A stretch of 64,000 bases of DNA from JBCCGG01 sp039029395 (GTDB lineage: Bacteria; Pseudomonadota; Alphaproteobacteria; Kiloniellales; JAKSDN01). Within the stretch, counting starts at the first letter, position 1; each line of letters begins with the position of its first letter. Location: positions 1-64,000 of the forward strand of contig JBCCGG010000001.1 of assembly GCA_039029395.1 (NCBI GenBank), in the 5' to 3' direction. Shown piece after piece: positions 33,291 through 42,258 of the stretch. Below the pieces are notes generated by a model. The model did not search any database. It was given only the letters and a program-made list of their open reading frames with translations, and was not told the DNA's origin. The position numbers were made by a program, and so were the translations under genes.

Positions 33291-33725
33291 TCAGCGCCGC
33301 TTGGTGCGGCGCTTGGCGGTGCGGCCCAGTCCGATTTTCTTGGCGAAGGCGGAGCGCTGCTTGGCGTAGTTCGGGGCGACCATAGGATAGTCGGCGCCCA
33401 GGCCCCAGCGCGCGCGGTACTCTTCCGGTGTCATGTCGTAAGTCGTGCGCAGGTGGCGTTTGAGCATCTTGAGCTTCTTGCCGTCCTCCAGGCACACAAG
33501 ATAGTCTGGCGTGATCGAGCGGCGCACCGGCACGGCCGGCTTCAGAGGTTCGCTCCTCTCGATGCCGCCACCATTCAATGCTTGCAACGACCCATGTACA
33601 GTCTGAATGACTTTACTTAGTTCAGAAGTAGGCAAGGGATTGTTCTTGACATAGGCAGCAACAACTTCGGTTGTCATGCGCAATAACTCAGAAGAGGCCA
33701 GCCCAGCTTGTTTTTGTTCAGTCAT
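33291..33725 (-). CDS. mucR: MucR/Ros-family zinc-finger transcriptional regulator
   Basis: 144 residues. The Ros/MucR core is DYLVCLEDGKKLKMLKRHLRTTYDMTPEEYRARWGLGADYPMVAPNYA, with one Cys, one Asp-type second ligand position and two His, the prokaryotic zinc-finger variant of this family. The N-terminal 60 residues mediate higher-order assembly, and the tail is Lys/Arg-rich. MucR is an H-NS-like silencer of A+T-rich targets and exopolysaccharide/virulence genes in alphaproteobacteria and usually represses its own promoter. The upstream 100 bases are strongly A+T-rich, as expected. Confidence 0.93.
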   Translation of the reverse strand: MTEQKQAGLASSELLRMTTEVVAAYVKNNPLPTSELSKVIQTVHGSLQALNGGGIERSEPLKPAVPVRRSITPDYLVCLEDGKKLKMLKRHLRTTYDMTPEEYRARWGLGADYPMVAPNYAKQRSAFAKKIGLGRTAKRRTKRR

Positions 33726-33847
33726 AATTACCTTCCACTCTACTTAATCTCCCCGATTTGAAGGAAACTTGCATAAGAATACTGCGCTGTCAATTGTCAA
33801 CCTACTTGGCGTCAATTTTAATAAAATACAATCTAAACTATGTTCCT

Positions 33848-33870
33848 ATTGGGTCGTAAATAGACCCAAT
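33848..33870. promoter_or_regulatory. Perfect inverted repeat, candidate operator
   Basis: ATTGGGTC and GACCCAAT flank a 7-base A+T-rich spacer (GTAAATA). No T-run follows on either strand, so it is not an intrinsic terminator. It lies about 120 bases upstream of mucR on the divergent region. The binding protein is unknown. Confidence 0.4.
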
Positions 33871-34129
33871 GTTGTTGCACAAGCAAAGCCATGACGAAGA
33901 CTGGCGGACGTCAACAACCACTCGTAGGATGTTAAGAGGGCTGTCGAAGGCGCTTCGTGACGGCATGCGGACTGGCGTATAGCCCAGAGATGGGCGTTGA
34001 TTGCAATCGGCCGGCCCACACGTTGTGTCGTACTTTCACGCATCTGCGACATATGGTAGCTTCACCGGAATGCCGATGGGCGTCGGGCGCCGGGGAGGGC
34101 AAGGCACCGCATTTTTTCGGTGGACGGGA

Positions 34130-34152
34130 CCTCTTGCCGGTGGCAAAGGAGG
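34130..34152 (+). promoter_or_regulatory. Hairpin in the glyA leader
   Basis: CCTC-TTGCC (34130-34138) pairs with GGCAA-(AG)-GAGG (34142-34152) around a 3-base loop. The 3' arm contains AGGAGG, a perfect anti-16S complement, held in the stem 76 bases before the glyA start. It may sequester a ribosome-loading site or simply be a stable leader structure. Confidence 0.35.
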
Positions 34153-34227
34153 CGCCAATTGGCCGCTGCCGACGGCATGCGGATTTCTTGGGGTCCCGAA
34201 ACAGGGCTAGACATAGGGGGATCGATC

Positions 34228-35538
34228 GTGAGCGCAGTTGACGTGCATAAGGAAGACTTTGTGGAAGGCGGCTTCTTCACTGGCCATCTTTCCGAGACCG
34301 ATCCGGAGCTGGCCGAAGCCATTCGCGAGGAGCTCGGCCGCCAGCAGGACCAGATCGAGCTGATCGCCTCGGAGAACGTGGTCTCCCTGGCCGTGCTCGA
34401 GGCCCAGGGTTCGGTGCTGACCAACAAGTACGCCGAGGGCTATCCCGGCCGGCGCTACTACGGCGGCTGCGAGTTCGTCGACAAGGCCGAGGCCCTGGCG
34501 ATCGACCGGGCCAAGCGACTCTTTGACTGCAGCTTCATCAACGTGCAGCCTCATTCCGGCGCCCAAGCCAATCAATGCGTGCTGCTCGCGCTGTGCAAGC
34601 CGGGCGACACCATTATGGGACTGGCGCTCTCGGCTGGCGGTCACCTAACCCACGGTGCCGCACCGAACCTCTCAGGCAAGTGGTTCAATGCGGTCCAGTA
34701 CGGCGTGCGGCCCGAGGACGGCCAGATCGATTTCGACGAGGTCGAGCGCCTGGCCCGGGAGCATAAACCGAAACTGATCATCACCGGCGGCTCGGCCTAT
34801 CCGCGCCAGATTGACTTTGCCCGCTTCCGGGCGATCGCAGACGAGGTCGGCGCCTATTTCCAAGTGGATATGGCTCACTTCGCCGGCCTGGTTGCGGCCG
34901 GCGTGCATCCCACCCCGCTGCCCCACGCCCATGTGGTCACGACCACGACGCACAAGACCCTGCGCGGCGGGCGCGGTGGTATGATCCTTTCGAACGACGA
35001 AGCGCTCGGCAAGAAGATCAACTCTGCGGCATTCCCGGGCCTCCAGGGCGGCCCGCTGATGCACGTCATCGCCTCCAAGGCGGCGGCCTTTGGCGAGGCG
35101 CTCAAGCCAAGCTTCAAGATTTATGCCCAGACTGTGGTGGAGAACGCCAAGACCCTGGCGCAGGTCCTGGTCGAGAACGGCTGCGACATCGTTTCGGGCG
35201 GCACCGACACCCACCTCATGTTGGTCGACCTTCGGCCCAAGGGCCTGACCGGCAAGGCTGCCGAGGAGAGCCTCGACCGGGCGGGTATCACCTGCAACAA
35301 GAACGGCGTGCCCTTCGATCCGGAGAAGCCGATGATCACCTCGGGCATTCGCCTTGGTACCCCGGCCGCGACGACCCGCGGCTTCGGGCCCGCGGAGTTC
35401 CGTCAAGTGGGCGAGCTGATTGCCCGGGTGCTCGACGGTCTGGTTGCCAACCCGGAGGACAACAGCGCGGTCGAAGCCGAGGTGCGGGCCGAAGTGGTCG
35501 CGCTCTGCCGCCGCTTCCCGATCTATCCGAACCTCTAA
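34228..35538 (+). CDS. glyA: Serine hydroxymethyltransferase
   Basis: 436 residues. The PLP enzyme interconverts serine and glycine with tetrahydrofolate. The PLP lysine lies in VTTTTHKTLRGGRGGMIL; the N-terminal LIASENVVS, YAEGYPGRRYYGGCE and VQPHSGAQANQ are diagnostic. The GTG at 34228 has TAGGGGG 7 bases upstream and gives the family length; the frame is open further upstream. It heads the run glyA-nrdR-ribD-ribE-ribH-nusB-thiL. Confidence 0.97.
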   Translation: MSAVDVHKEDFVEGGFFTGHLSETDPELAEAIREELGRQQDQIELIASENVVSLAVLEAQGSVLTNKYAEGYPGRRYYGGCEFVDKAEALAIDRAKRLFDCSFINVQPHSGAQANQCVLLALCKPGDTIMGLALSAGGHLTHGAAPNLSGKWFNAVQYGVRPEDGQIDFDEVERLAREHKPKLIITGGSAYPRQIDFARFRAIADEVGAYFQVDMAHFAGLVAAGVHPTPLPHAHVVTTTTHKTLRGGRGGMILSNDEALGKKINSAAFPGLQGGPLMHVIASKAAAFGEALKPSFKIYAQTVVENAKTLAQVLVENGCDIVSGGTDTHLMLVDLRPKGLTGKAAEESLDRAGITCNKNGVPFDPEKPMITSGIRLGTPAATTRGFGPAEFRQVGELIARVLDGLVANPEDNSAVEAEVRAEVVALCRRFPIYPNL

Positions 35539-35589
35539 GCTAATAGGGGGAAGGAACCGCGACACCCGCTGGCTTGAGAGGGGAAGGCC

Positions 35590-36051
35590 ATGCGCTGCCC
35601 GTTTTGCGGCAACGAAGACACCCAAGTGAAGGATTCGCGACCGACCGAGGACAACTCGGCAATCCGGCGGCGCCGACAGTGCCCGAACTGCGGCGCTCGC
35701 TTCACGACCTTCGAGCGGGTTCAGCTCCGCGAGCTGACGGTGCTCAAAACGACCGGGCAGCGCCAACCCTTTGACCGGGAAAAGCTGTTGCGTTCCATGT
35801 CGATCGCGCTGCAGAAGCGCCCGGTCGAGGCTGAGCGCATCGAGCGTATCGTCAACGGCATGGTACGGCGGCTGGAGTCCATGGGTGAGAGCGAGATCAA
35901 GTCCCAGACCATCGGCGAGATGGTGATGGATGCGCTCTCTCACCTGGACCAGGTAGCCTACGTGCGCTTCGCCTCGGTCTACCGCAACTTCAGGGACGCC
36001 GGCGCGTTCGAGGAATTCATCGAAAAGCACGTCGCCGAAGAGACCAAGTAA
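35590..36051 (+). CDS. nrdR: Ribonucleotide reductase transcriptional repressor
   Basis: 153 residues. The N-terminal zinc ribbon MRCPFCGNEDTQVKDSRP...CPNCGARFTTFE is complete (four Cys). The ATP-cone domain follows (VLKTTGQRQPFDREKLLRSM). NrdR senses dATP/ATP and represses nrd operons. It follows glyA by 51 bases and precedes ribD by 5, a conserved alphaproteobacterial order. Confidence 0.97.
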   Translation: MRCPFCGNEDTQVKDSRPTEDNSAIRRRRQCPNCGARFTTFERVQLRELTVLKTTGQRQPFDREKLLRSMSIALQKRPVEAERIERIVNGMVRRLESMGESEIKSQTIGEMVMDALSHLDQVAYVRFASVYRNFRDAGAFEEFIEKHVAEETK

Positions 36052-36056
36052 ATAGA

Positions 36057-37154
36057 ATGGGCGATGCCGATCACATGGCGGCGGCCTTGGTCTTGGCCGG
36101 CCGGGGCCTGGGCGCGACCGCGCCAAATCCTTCGGTCGGCTGCGTGCTGGTCAAGGAAGGCCGGGTGGTTGGGCGCGGCTGGACCCAAGCGGGTGGCCGG
36201 CCCCATGCCGAGACCGAAGCTCTGGCCCGTGCCGGGGCGGCGGCCGAGGCGGCAACCGCCTACGTCACGCTCGAGCCTTGTGCTCATCACGGCCGCACGC
36301 CGCCCTGTGCCGATGCGCTGATTCGCGCCAAGATCGCCCGCTGCGTGGTCGCCCTCGAGGACCCGGACGGCCGGGTCGCGGGCAAAGGCATCGCGCTGCT
36401 CAAGGCCGCCGGCGTTGCGGTCGAGACCGGTCTCCTGGCCGAGCGTGCCGCGGAGCTTAACGCCGGCTATTTGCGACGTCTTTCCCTTGGCCGGCCCTTG
36501 GTCACCCTCAAGGTGGCGAGCAGCTTGGATGGGCGGATTGCCACGCGCAACGGCGAGAGTCAGTGGATCACCGGGCCCCAGTCGCGCGCCAGGGCCCATC
36601 TGCTCCGCGCCCAGTACGACGCGGTGCTGGTCGGCAGCGGCACGGCGGTTACCGACAATCCGCGGCTCGACGTGCGCCTGGCCGGCCTGGCCGAGCGCTC
36701 GCCCGTGCGCGTGGTGCTCGATGGCCGCCTGCGCTTGCCGCTGACTCATGACCTGGTGGCGCGCGCGGTCGAGCAGCGAACCCTCCTGATGACCCGCCGC
36801 GGCAACGATGCCATGCGCCTGGAAGGCTATCGCTCAGCCGGCGTCGAGGTCGTCGAGCTGGAGGACGACGAGGACGGCAATCTTTCGCTGATCGCCGCGC
36901 TAGAGGCGCTTGGCGCCCGCGGCATGAACAACGTGCTGGTCGAGGGCGGTGGCCACGTGGCGGCCGACCTGCTGCGCCGCCGCCTAGCCGATCGCTTGAT
37001 CTGGTTTCGGGCGCCGCGCATGATCGGCGGCGACGGCCTGGCCGCCGCGGTCGGCTTCGGCCTTGAAGAGCTGGCCGCGACACCCAACTTCCAACGGCTA
37101 TCCGCGCTGCCCTGTGGCGAGGACGTCATGGAAACCTACCGTCTGGTGGCTTAG
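36057..37154 (+). CDS. ribD: Bifunctional riboflavin deaminase/reductase
   Basis: 365 residues. The N-terminal deaminase (residues 1-145) has the zinc ligands in HAETEAL and PCAHHGRTPPCADALI. The C-terminal reductase (residues 146-365) has LKVASSLDGRIATRNGESQWITG and NVLVEGGGHVAADLL. RibD carries out steps two and three of riboflavin synthesis. No FMN riboswitch was seen before it. Confidence 0.96.
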   Translation: MGDADHMAAALVLAGRGLGATAPNPSVGCVLVKEGRVVGRGWTQAGGRPHAETEALARAGAAAEAATAYVTLEPCAHHGRTPPCADALIRAKIARCVVALEDPDGRVAGKGIALLKAAGVAVETGLLAERAAELNAGYLRRLSLGRPLVTLKVASSLDGRIATRNGESQWITGPQSRARAHLLRAQYDAVLVGSGTAVTDNPRLDVRLAGLAERSPVRVVLDGRLRLPLTHDLVARAVEQRTLLMTRRGNDAMRLEGYRSAGVEVVELEDDEDGNLSLIAALEALGARGMNNVLVEGGGHVAADLLRRRLADRLIWFRAPRMIGGDGLAAAVGFGLEELAATPNFQRLSALPCGEDVMETYRLVA

Positions 37155-37164
37155 GACCCGCGAA

Positions 37165-37785
37165 ATGTTCACCGGAATCGTTACAGACCTCGGCCGCGTG
37201 CGCAGTGTCGAGCGCCGCGACCTAGGAGAGGGCGGCGACTCTCGCTTCGTGCTCGAGACGGCCTATGACACCGGCACCATCGAGATCGGCGCATCTATCG
37301 CCTGCTCCGGTGCCTGCCTTACGGTTGTCGAGAAAGGACCGGGCTGGTTCGCGGTCGACGTCTCGGCCGAGACCTTGGCCTGCACCACCTTGGGCGCTTG
37401 GCAGCCCGGCCGCCCGGTCAACTTGGAGCGCTCGCTCACCCTGAAGGACGAGCTTGGCGGCCACCTGGTGCTGGGCCACGTGGATGGGGTCGGCCAGACC
37501 GTGGCGCGCGAGCCGGAAGGCGATTCCTTGCGGTTTACGTTCCTGGCGCCGGCCGAGATCGCCGGCCTGATCGCGGCAAAGGGCTCGATCGCGGTCGACG
37601 GCGTCTCCTTGACCGTCAATCAAGTCGAGGATCAAGCCGATGGCGGCGCACGCTTCGGCATCAACATCATTCCCCACACAGCCCAGGTCACCAGCCTGGG
37701 CGGGCTTGCGCCCGGCGATCCGGTCAACCTGGAAATCGACCTCGTCGCACGCTACCTTCAGCGCTTTCAGCAACGGGCTGGTTAG
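37165..37785 (+). CDS. ribE: Riboflavin synthase, alpha subunit
   Basis: 206 residues from the ATG at 37165 (MFTGIVTDLGRV, the invariant start). Two lumazine-binding repeats are visible: one with IACSGACLTVVEKG and GGHLVLGHVDGVGQT, the second with AAKGSIAVDGVSLTVNQVE and FGINIIPHT. It dismutates two lumazines to riboflavin. Ten bases separate it from ribD. Confidence 0.96.
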   Translation: MFTGIVTDLGRVRSVERRDLGEGGDSRFVLETAYDTGTIEIGASIACSGACLTVVEKGPGWFAVDVSAETLACTTLGAWQPGRPVNLERSLTLKDELGGHLVLGHVDGVGQTVAREPEGDSLRFTFLAPAEIAGLIAAKGSIAVDGVSLTVNQVEDQADGGARFGINIIPHTAQVTSLGGLAPGDPVNLEIDLVARYLQRFQQRAG

Positions 37786-37794
37786 GAAGTCAAA

Positions 37795-38250
37795 GTGACC
37801 AAGGTCTTGATCGTAGAGGCGCGCTTCTATCCGGAGGTCGCCGATGAGCTGCTCGCTGGCGCCATGGGCGCGCTGCGCGAGGGCGGCGTGGTGTGCGACC
37901 GGATCTCGGTGCCCGGCGCCTTCGAGATTCCGGCGGTCATCGCCATGGCGGTACGCGCGGCCAAGAACCGGGACAATCAAGGCGCCTACGACGGCTTTTT
38001 GGCACTCGGCTGCGTGATCCGCGGCGAGACCAGCCACTACGACTACGTCTGCGCCGAGAGCGCGCGCAAGCTGCAGGACCTGGCCTGCGACCATGCCGTT
38101 GCCGTGGGCTACGGCATCCTGACCTGCGAGACCATGGCCCAGGCCCAAGCGCGCGCCGACCGGGACGGACACAACAAGGGCGGTGCGGTCGCCGAAGCCT
38201 GCCTGCGCATGATCGAGATTCGACGCGGCTTCGGCCTGGCCGACCAATGA
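37795..38250 (+). CDS. ribH: 6,7-dimethyl-8-ribityllumazine synthase
   Basis: 151 residues from a GTG with AGGA 7 bases upstream. Signatures: ARFYPEVADELLAGA, VPGAFEIPAVI and GCVIRGETSHYDYVC (catalytic His). It condenses the ribityl pyrimidine with dihydroxybutanone phosphate. No ribB/ribBA gene lies in this cluster, so that step is encoded elsewhere. Confidence 0.96.
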   Translation: MTKVLIVEARFYPEVADELLAGAMGALREGGVVCDRISVPGAFEIPAVIAMAVRAAKNRDNQGAYDGFLALGCVIRGETSHYDYVCAESARKLQDLACDHAVAVGYGILTCETMAQAQARADRDGHNKGGAVAEACLRMIEIRRGFGLADQ

Positions 38251-38263
38251 GAAGGAACCGGAC

Positions 38264-38758
38264 GTGAGCGGCAAAGGGCGAAGCGAAGCGCGCAGCGTGG
38301 CGCGTCTGGGCGCGGTCCAGGCACTTTACCAGATCGAGATGATAGGCGCCGATACGGGTGCCGTGATCGAGGAGTTCCTCGAGCATCGCCTCGGCGAGAC
38401 ATTGGATGGGGTCGCGCTGGGCGATGCCGACCGGGAGCTGTTCCGCACATTGGTCGCCGGCACCATGGCCGAGCGCGATGACCTGGACGACATGCTCGCC
38501 GCGGTGCTGGCCGAGGGTTGGCCGGTCGAGCGCCTGGAGGCGATACTGCGGGCGATCTTGCGCTGCGGCGCCTACGAGATCGGCTACTGCGACGAGATTC
38601 CGCCCAAGGTCAGCATCACCGAGTACGTCCGCCTGACCGAGACCTTCTTCGAGGGCAAGGAACCTGGCATGGCCAATGCCGTGCTCGACAAGCTGGCCCA
38701 CAGCCTCTGGCCGGAGGAGATGGAAGCGACACCGCCGTGTCCGGCGAATTCGAACTGA
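38264..38758 (+). CDS. nusB: Transcription antitermination protein NusB
   Basis: 164 residues, all-helical NusB fold. Signatures: SVARLGAVQALYQIEMIG, the central FRTLVAGTMAERDDLDDML, and ILRCGAYEIGYCDEIPPKVSITEYVRLTETFFEG. NusB with NusE binds boxA RNA and supports rRNA transcription. It is always near ribH in this lineage. Its end overlaps thiL by 22 bases. Confidence 0.95.
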   Translation: MSGKGRSEARSVARLGAVQALYQIEMIGADTGAVIEEFLEHRLGETLDGVALGDADRELFRTLVAGTMAERDDLDDMLAAVLAEGWPVERLEAILRAILRCGAYEIGYCDEIPPKVSITEYVRLTETFFEGKEPGMANAVLDKLAHSLWPEEMEATPPCPANSN

Positions 38759-39717
38759 TCGCAGACTACTTCGCGCCCTTGGCCGGACCGGGCGGTCTCG
38801 GCCTGCGGGACGACGCGGCGCTCTTTTCCCCTCGGCCGGGCTGCCAGGTCGTCGCGACAGCCGATGCCTTGGTCGCAGGTGTCCACTTTTTTGCCGAGGA
38901 TCCACCAGAGCTGATCGCCAGGAAGGCGCTTCGCGTCAATCTCTCGGATCTCGCCGCGATGGGTGCCCAACCACTCGGCTACCTCTTGACCGCTGCCTGG
39001 CCGGCGCCGCCGCAAGCGGAGTGGATCGCAAGTTTTACCGCCGGCTTGGCGGCCGACCAGAAGGAGTTCCGAGTTCCGCTTCTGGGCGGCGACACGACCG
39101 CGACGCCCGGCCCGCTTACCCTCTCGGTCACCGCCTTGGGGGACGTCGCCGCCGGCCGATCGCTCCGGCGTGACCAGGCGCGTCCGGGCGAGACCATATA
39201 CCTTTCAGGTACCCTGGGCGACGGTGCCTTGGGCTTGGCGGTCCAAAGCGACGGCGGTGGGCTCGGGGGCTTGGACGAGCCCAATCGGGAGCACTTGATC
39301 GGGCGATATCGCTTACCCCAGCCACGGCTAGCCCTTGGGCGCCTGCTCAGCGAGCGTGGCTTGGCGCGCGCCGCGATCGACCTGTCGGACGGATTGGCCG
39401 CCGATCTGGGTCACGTCCTGGCGGCCTCCGCTGCGGCCGGTGAGGTTCATTGCGACCGCCTGCCTCTGTCCGCTGCCGCGCGCGCCGCAGTTGCCCTTGA
39501 GCCGGAGTCGCTCAGCAAGATTCTGAGCGGTGGCGATGACTACGAGCTACTCTTTACCGCGTCACCCGAGCAAGCGAAGGCAATCTCGGCCCTGGCCGAT
39601 GAGCTCGCGCTCCCGCTCACGCCTATCGGCGAGATCGCACCTGGTCAGGGCTTGACCTTGCTGGATTCGAACGGCAAGAGCATCGAGCTCGATAGGGTTG
39701 GATGGAGTCATTTTTAG
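38737..39717 (+). CDS. thiL: Thiamine-monophosphate kinase
   Basis: 326 residues from a GTG inside nusB. Signatures of the AIRS-like kinase: GLRDDAALFSP (metal Asp pair), DALVAGVHFF, RVNLSDLAAMGAQPLGYLLT, LLGGDTT, AIDLSDGLAADLGH and ILSGGDDYELLFT. It makes thiamine diphosphate from the monophosphate, the product sensed by the TPP riboswitch at 63.5 kb. Last gene of the rib-nusB run. Confidence 0.96.
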   Translation: MSGEFELIADYFAPLAGPGGLGLRDDAALFSPRPGCQVVATADALVAGVHFFAEDPPELIARKALRVNLSDLAAMGAQPLGYLLTAAWPAPPQAEWIASFTAGLAADQKEFRVPLLGGDTTATPGPLTLSVTALGDVAAGRSLRRDQARPGETIYLSGTLGDGALGLAVQSDGGGLGGLDEPNREHLIGRYRLPQPRLALGRLLSERGLARAAIDLSDGLAADLGHVLAASAAAGEVHCDRLPLSAAARAAVALEPESLSKILSGGDDYELLFTASPEQAKAISALADELALPLTPIGEIAPGQGLTLLDSNGKSIELDRVGWSHF

Positions 39718-39975
39718 TAATAAAAACAAATAAATAGAAGGTATTTTGAATCATTTTTCTCAACTGTAGATCCGTTTCTCTTGACCCCTCGATCCGGGTG
39801 AGAAAGATACCGGCGCGCCCTTCGAAAGATTGTCTTTTCAAGCGGTTGCACTGAGCGGCGGAGTCTGGCATTTTCCGCGCGCTTTTGGCCGTCCCCGGGC
39901 GGGGCGCCGAACATCCACTCTACACCGAACGCTGGCGCGTCCTGCGCCGCTCCGACGACTTAGGGAAATTCCAAA

Positions 39976-42081
39976 ATGGTGATCGTGCTGATTTTCGTAA
40001 TCGCATGTGGCCTGCTCGCGCTGGGCTACGGCTTCTGGGCGGCGCAGAGCGTGCTGAGCGCAAGCGCCGGCAACGAGCGCATGCAGCAAATCGCTGGCGC
40101 CGTTCAGGAGGGTGCCCAGGCCTACCTTAACCGCCAGTACATGACGATCGGCGGCGTCGGCTTGGTGATCTTCATCCTGATCTCTTTGCTGCTCGGCTGG
40201 CACGAGGGCGTCGGCTACCTGATCGGCGCCCTGCTGTCGGGCCTGGCCGGCTACATCGGCATGCACATTTCCGTGCGCGCCAACGTTCGCACCGCCGAGG
40301 CGGCCCGCACGGGCCTGGCCGAGGGCCTGGAGATCGGCTTCAAGGCGGGCGCCGTCACCGGCATGCTGGTCGCGGGCCTGGCGCTGCTGTCGGTCGCCGG
40401 CTACTACAGCTTCCTGCTGGCCACCGGGGTCACCGGACGCGGCATTGTTGACGCTCTGGTGGCGCTTGGCTTCGGCGCTTCGCTGATTTCGATCTTCGCG
40501 CGTTTGGGCGGCGGCATCTTCACCAAGGGCGCCGACGTCGGCGCCGACCTGGTCGGCAAGGTCGAGGCCGGTATCCCGGAGGACGATCCGCGCAACCCGG
40601 CGGTGATCGCCGACAACGTCGGCGACAACGTAGGCGACTGTGCGGGCATGGCGGCTGACCTCTTCGAGACCTACGCAGTCACCGTGGTCGCGACCATGGT
40701 GCTCTCCTCGATCCTGTTCCTGGGCAACGAGGCGGCCAGCGACATGATGCTCTATCCCTTGGCGATCGGCGGCGCCTGCATCATCACCTCGGTGATCGGC
40801 ACCTTCTTCGTGCGCCTCGGCCCGTCCAACAACATCATGGGCGCGCTTTACAAAGGCTTCCTGGTGACCGGCGTTCTGTCGGCGATTCTGCTGTTTCCGA
40901 TCACTTGGGTTGTGATCGGCCTGGGCGACATCGGCGGCTCGGGCATCACCGGCCTATCGCTGTTCTTCTGCGGCGTGATCGGCTTGCTCCTAACCGGTCT
41001 GATCATCTGGGTGACCGAGTACTACACCGGCACGGAGTATCGCCCGGTGCGCAGTGTTGCCGAGGCTTCGGTAACCGGTCACGGCACCAATGTGATCCAA
41101 GGCCTAGCGGTCTCCATGGAGGCGACGGCGATCCCGGCGGTGCTGATCTGCGTCGCGATCATCGCGACCTTCCTGCTGGGCGGCCTGCTTGGCATCGCGA
41201 TCGCGGTCACCGCCATGCTCGCCTTGACCGGCGTGGTCGTGGCGCTGGATGCCTATGGCCCGGTGACCGACAACGCCGGCGGCATCGCCGAAATGGCCGA
41301 GCTCGACGAGTCGGTGCGCAAGACGACCGACGCCCTGGATGCGGTCGGCAACACCACCAAGGCGGTGACCAAGGGCTACGCCATTGGTTCGGCCGGTCTA
41401 GGCGCGCTGGTGCTCTTCGCGGCCTACACCCAGGATCTCAACTTCTTCTCGAGCAACCCGACGGAGTTCCCTTACTTCGAGGGCGTGCAGGTGGACTTCA
41501 CCCTTTCCAACCCCTTTGTCGTGGTCGGGCTCTTCGCCGGTGGGCTCTTGCCTTACCTGTTCGGGGCGCTCGGCATGACCGCGGTCGGCCGGGCGGCCGG
41601 CTCGGTGGTGCTCGAGGTGCGCCGCCAGTTCAAGGAGATCCCGGGCATCATGGAGGGTACTGGCAAGCCCCAGTACGGGAAATGCGTCGACCTGCTCACC
41701 AAGGCGGCGATCAAGGAGATGATCATCCCCTCGCTTCTGCCGGTCCTGGCGCCGGTCGTCCTCTATCTCATCGTTCTGGCGATCGCCGGCAAGTCGGAGG
41801 CCTTCTCGGCGGTCGGCGCCATGCTGTTGGGCGTGATCGTGACCGGGCTGTTCGTGGCAATCTCCATGACCGCCGGCGGCGGCGCTTGGGACAATGCCAA
41901 AAAGTACATTGAGGACGGCAACCACGGCGGCAAAGGCTCCGAGGCCCACATGGCCGCGGTCACCGGCGACACGGTGGGCGATCCCTACAAGGATACCGCA
42001 GGTCCCGCCGTCAACCCGATGATCAAGATCACCAACATCGTGGCCTTGTTGCTGCTGGCGGCGCTCGCCGCACAGTCGTAG
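39976..42081 (+). CDS. hppA: K+-independent H+-translocating membrane pyrophosphatase
   Basis: 701 residues with about 16 transmembrane helices. The PPi site motifs are present: KGADVGADLVGKVEAGIPEDDPRNPAVIADNVGDNVGDCAGMAADLFE and DNAGGIAEM, and near the end GDTVGDPYKDTAGPAVNPMIK. In GNTTKAVTKGYAIGSAGL, Lys462 takes the place of the Ala found in K+-dependent enzymes, marking the K+-independent proton pump. It uses pyrophosphate to energise the membrane, as in Rhodospirillum rubrum. AGGGA lies before the ATG. The 258 bases upstream hold no gene and an A+T-rich promoter area. Confidence 0.97.
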   Translation: MVIVLIFVIACGLLALGYGFWAAQSVLSASAGNERMQQIAGAVQEGAQAYLNRQYMTIGGVGLVIFILISLLLGWHEGVGYLIGALLSGLAGYIGMHISVRANVRTAEAARTGLAEGLEIGFKAGAVTGMLVAGLALLSVAGYYSFLLATGVTGRGIVDALVALGFGASLISIFARLGGGIFTKGADVGADLVGKVEAGIPEDDPRNPAVIADNVGDNVGDCAGMAADLFETYAVTVVATMVLSSILFLGNEAASDMMLYPLAIGGACIITSVIGTFFVRLGPSNNIMGALYKGFLVTGVLSAILLFPITWVVIGLGDIGGSGITGLSLFFCGVIGLLLTGLIIWVTEYYTGTEYRPVRSVAEASVTGHGTNVIQGLAVSMEATAIPAVLICVAIIATFLLGGLLGIAIAVTAMLALTGVVVALDAYGPVTDNAGGIAEMAELDESVRKTTDALDAVGNTTKAVTKGYAIGSAGLGALVLFAAYTQDLNFFSSNPTEFPYFEGVQVDFTLSNPFVVVGLFAGGLLPYLFGALGMTAVGRAAGSVVLEVRRQFKEIPGIMEGTGKPQYGKCVDLLTKAAIKEMIIPSLLPVLAPVVLYLIVLAIAGKSEAFSAVGAMLLGVIVTGLFVAISMTAGGGAWDNAKKYIEDGNHGGKGSEAHMAAVTGDTVGDPYKDTAGPAVNPMIKITNIVALLLLAALAAQS

Positions 42082-42095
42082 CAACCTAAGAAAAG

Positions 42096-42142
42096 ACGGG
42101 CGCCGCCTTGGCCAGATATGCCGAGGTGTCGCCCGGTTTTTG
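42096..42142 (+). terminator. Intrinsic terminator of hppA
   Basis: ACGGGCG pairs with CGCCCGG/T and, inside an asymmetric loop, CTTGGC pairs with GCCGAG; TTTTTG follows. It starts 14 bases after the hppA stop. Confidence 0.75.
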
Positions 42143-42258
42143 TGTGGTATCGACGCCTTTGATTATAAAGGAAATTAATCCTCAAAAGCAGCTTGCGATC
42201 TGACCGATTCGCTGATCTTATGGCCTCTTTCTATCCGAGATCACGATGGGAGCCAGAG

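Larger units (their letters stand above)
33726..34227. other. 502-base divergent control region between mucR and glyA
   Basis: The mucR side (33726-33870) is A+T-rich and carries the inverted repeat listed at 33848. The glyA side (about 34060-34227) is G+C-rich, stays open in the glyA frame from 34120 and has a strong hairpin at 34130-34152. No RNA family was recognised by eye. Confidence 0.6.

Noticed and set aside
36000..36056. FMN riboswitch before ribD
   Set aside because: Only 5 bases separate nrdR and ribD; none of the RFN conserved blocks is present.
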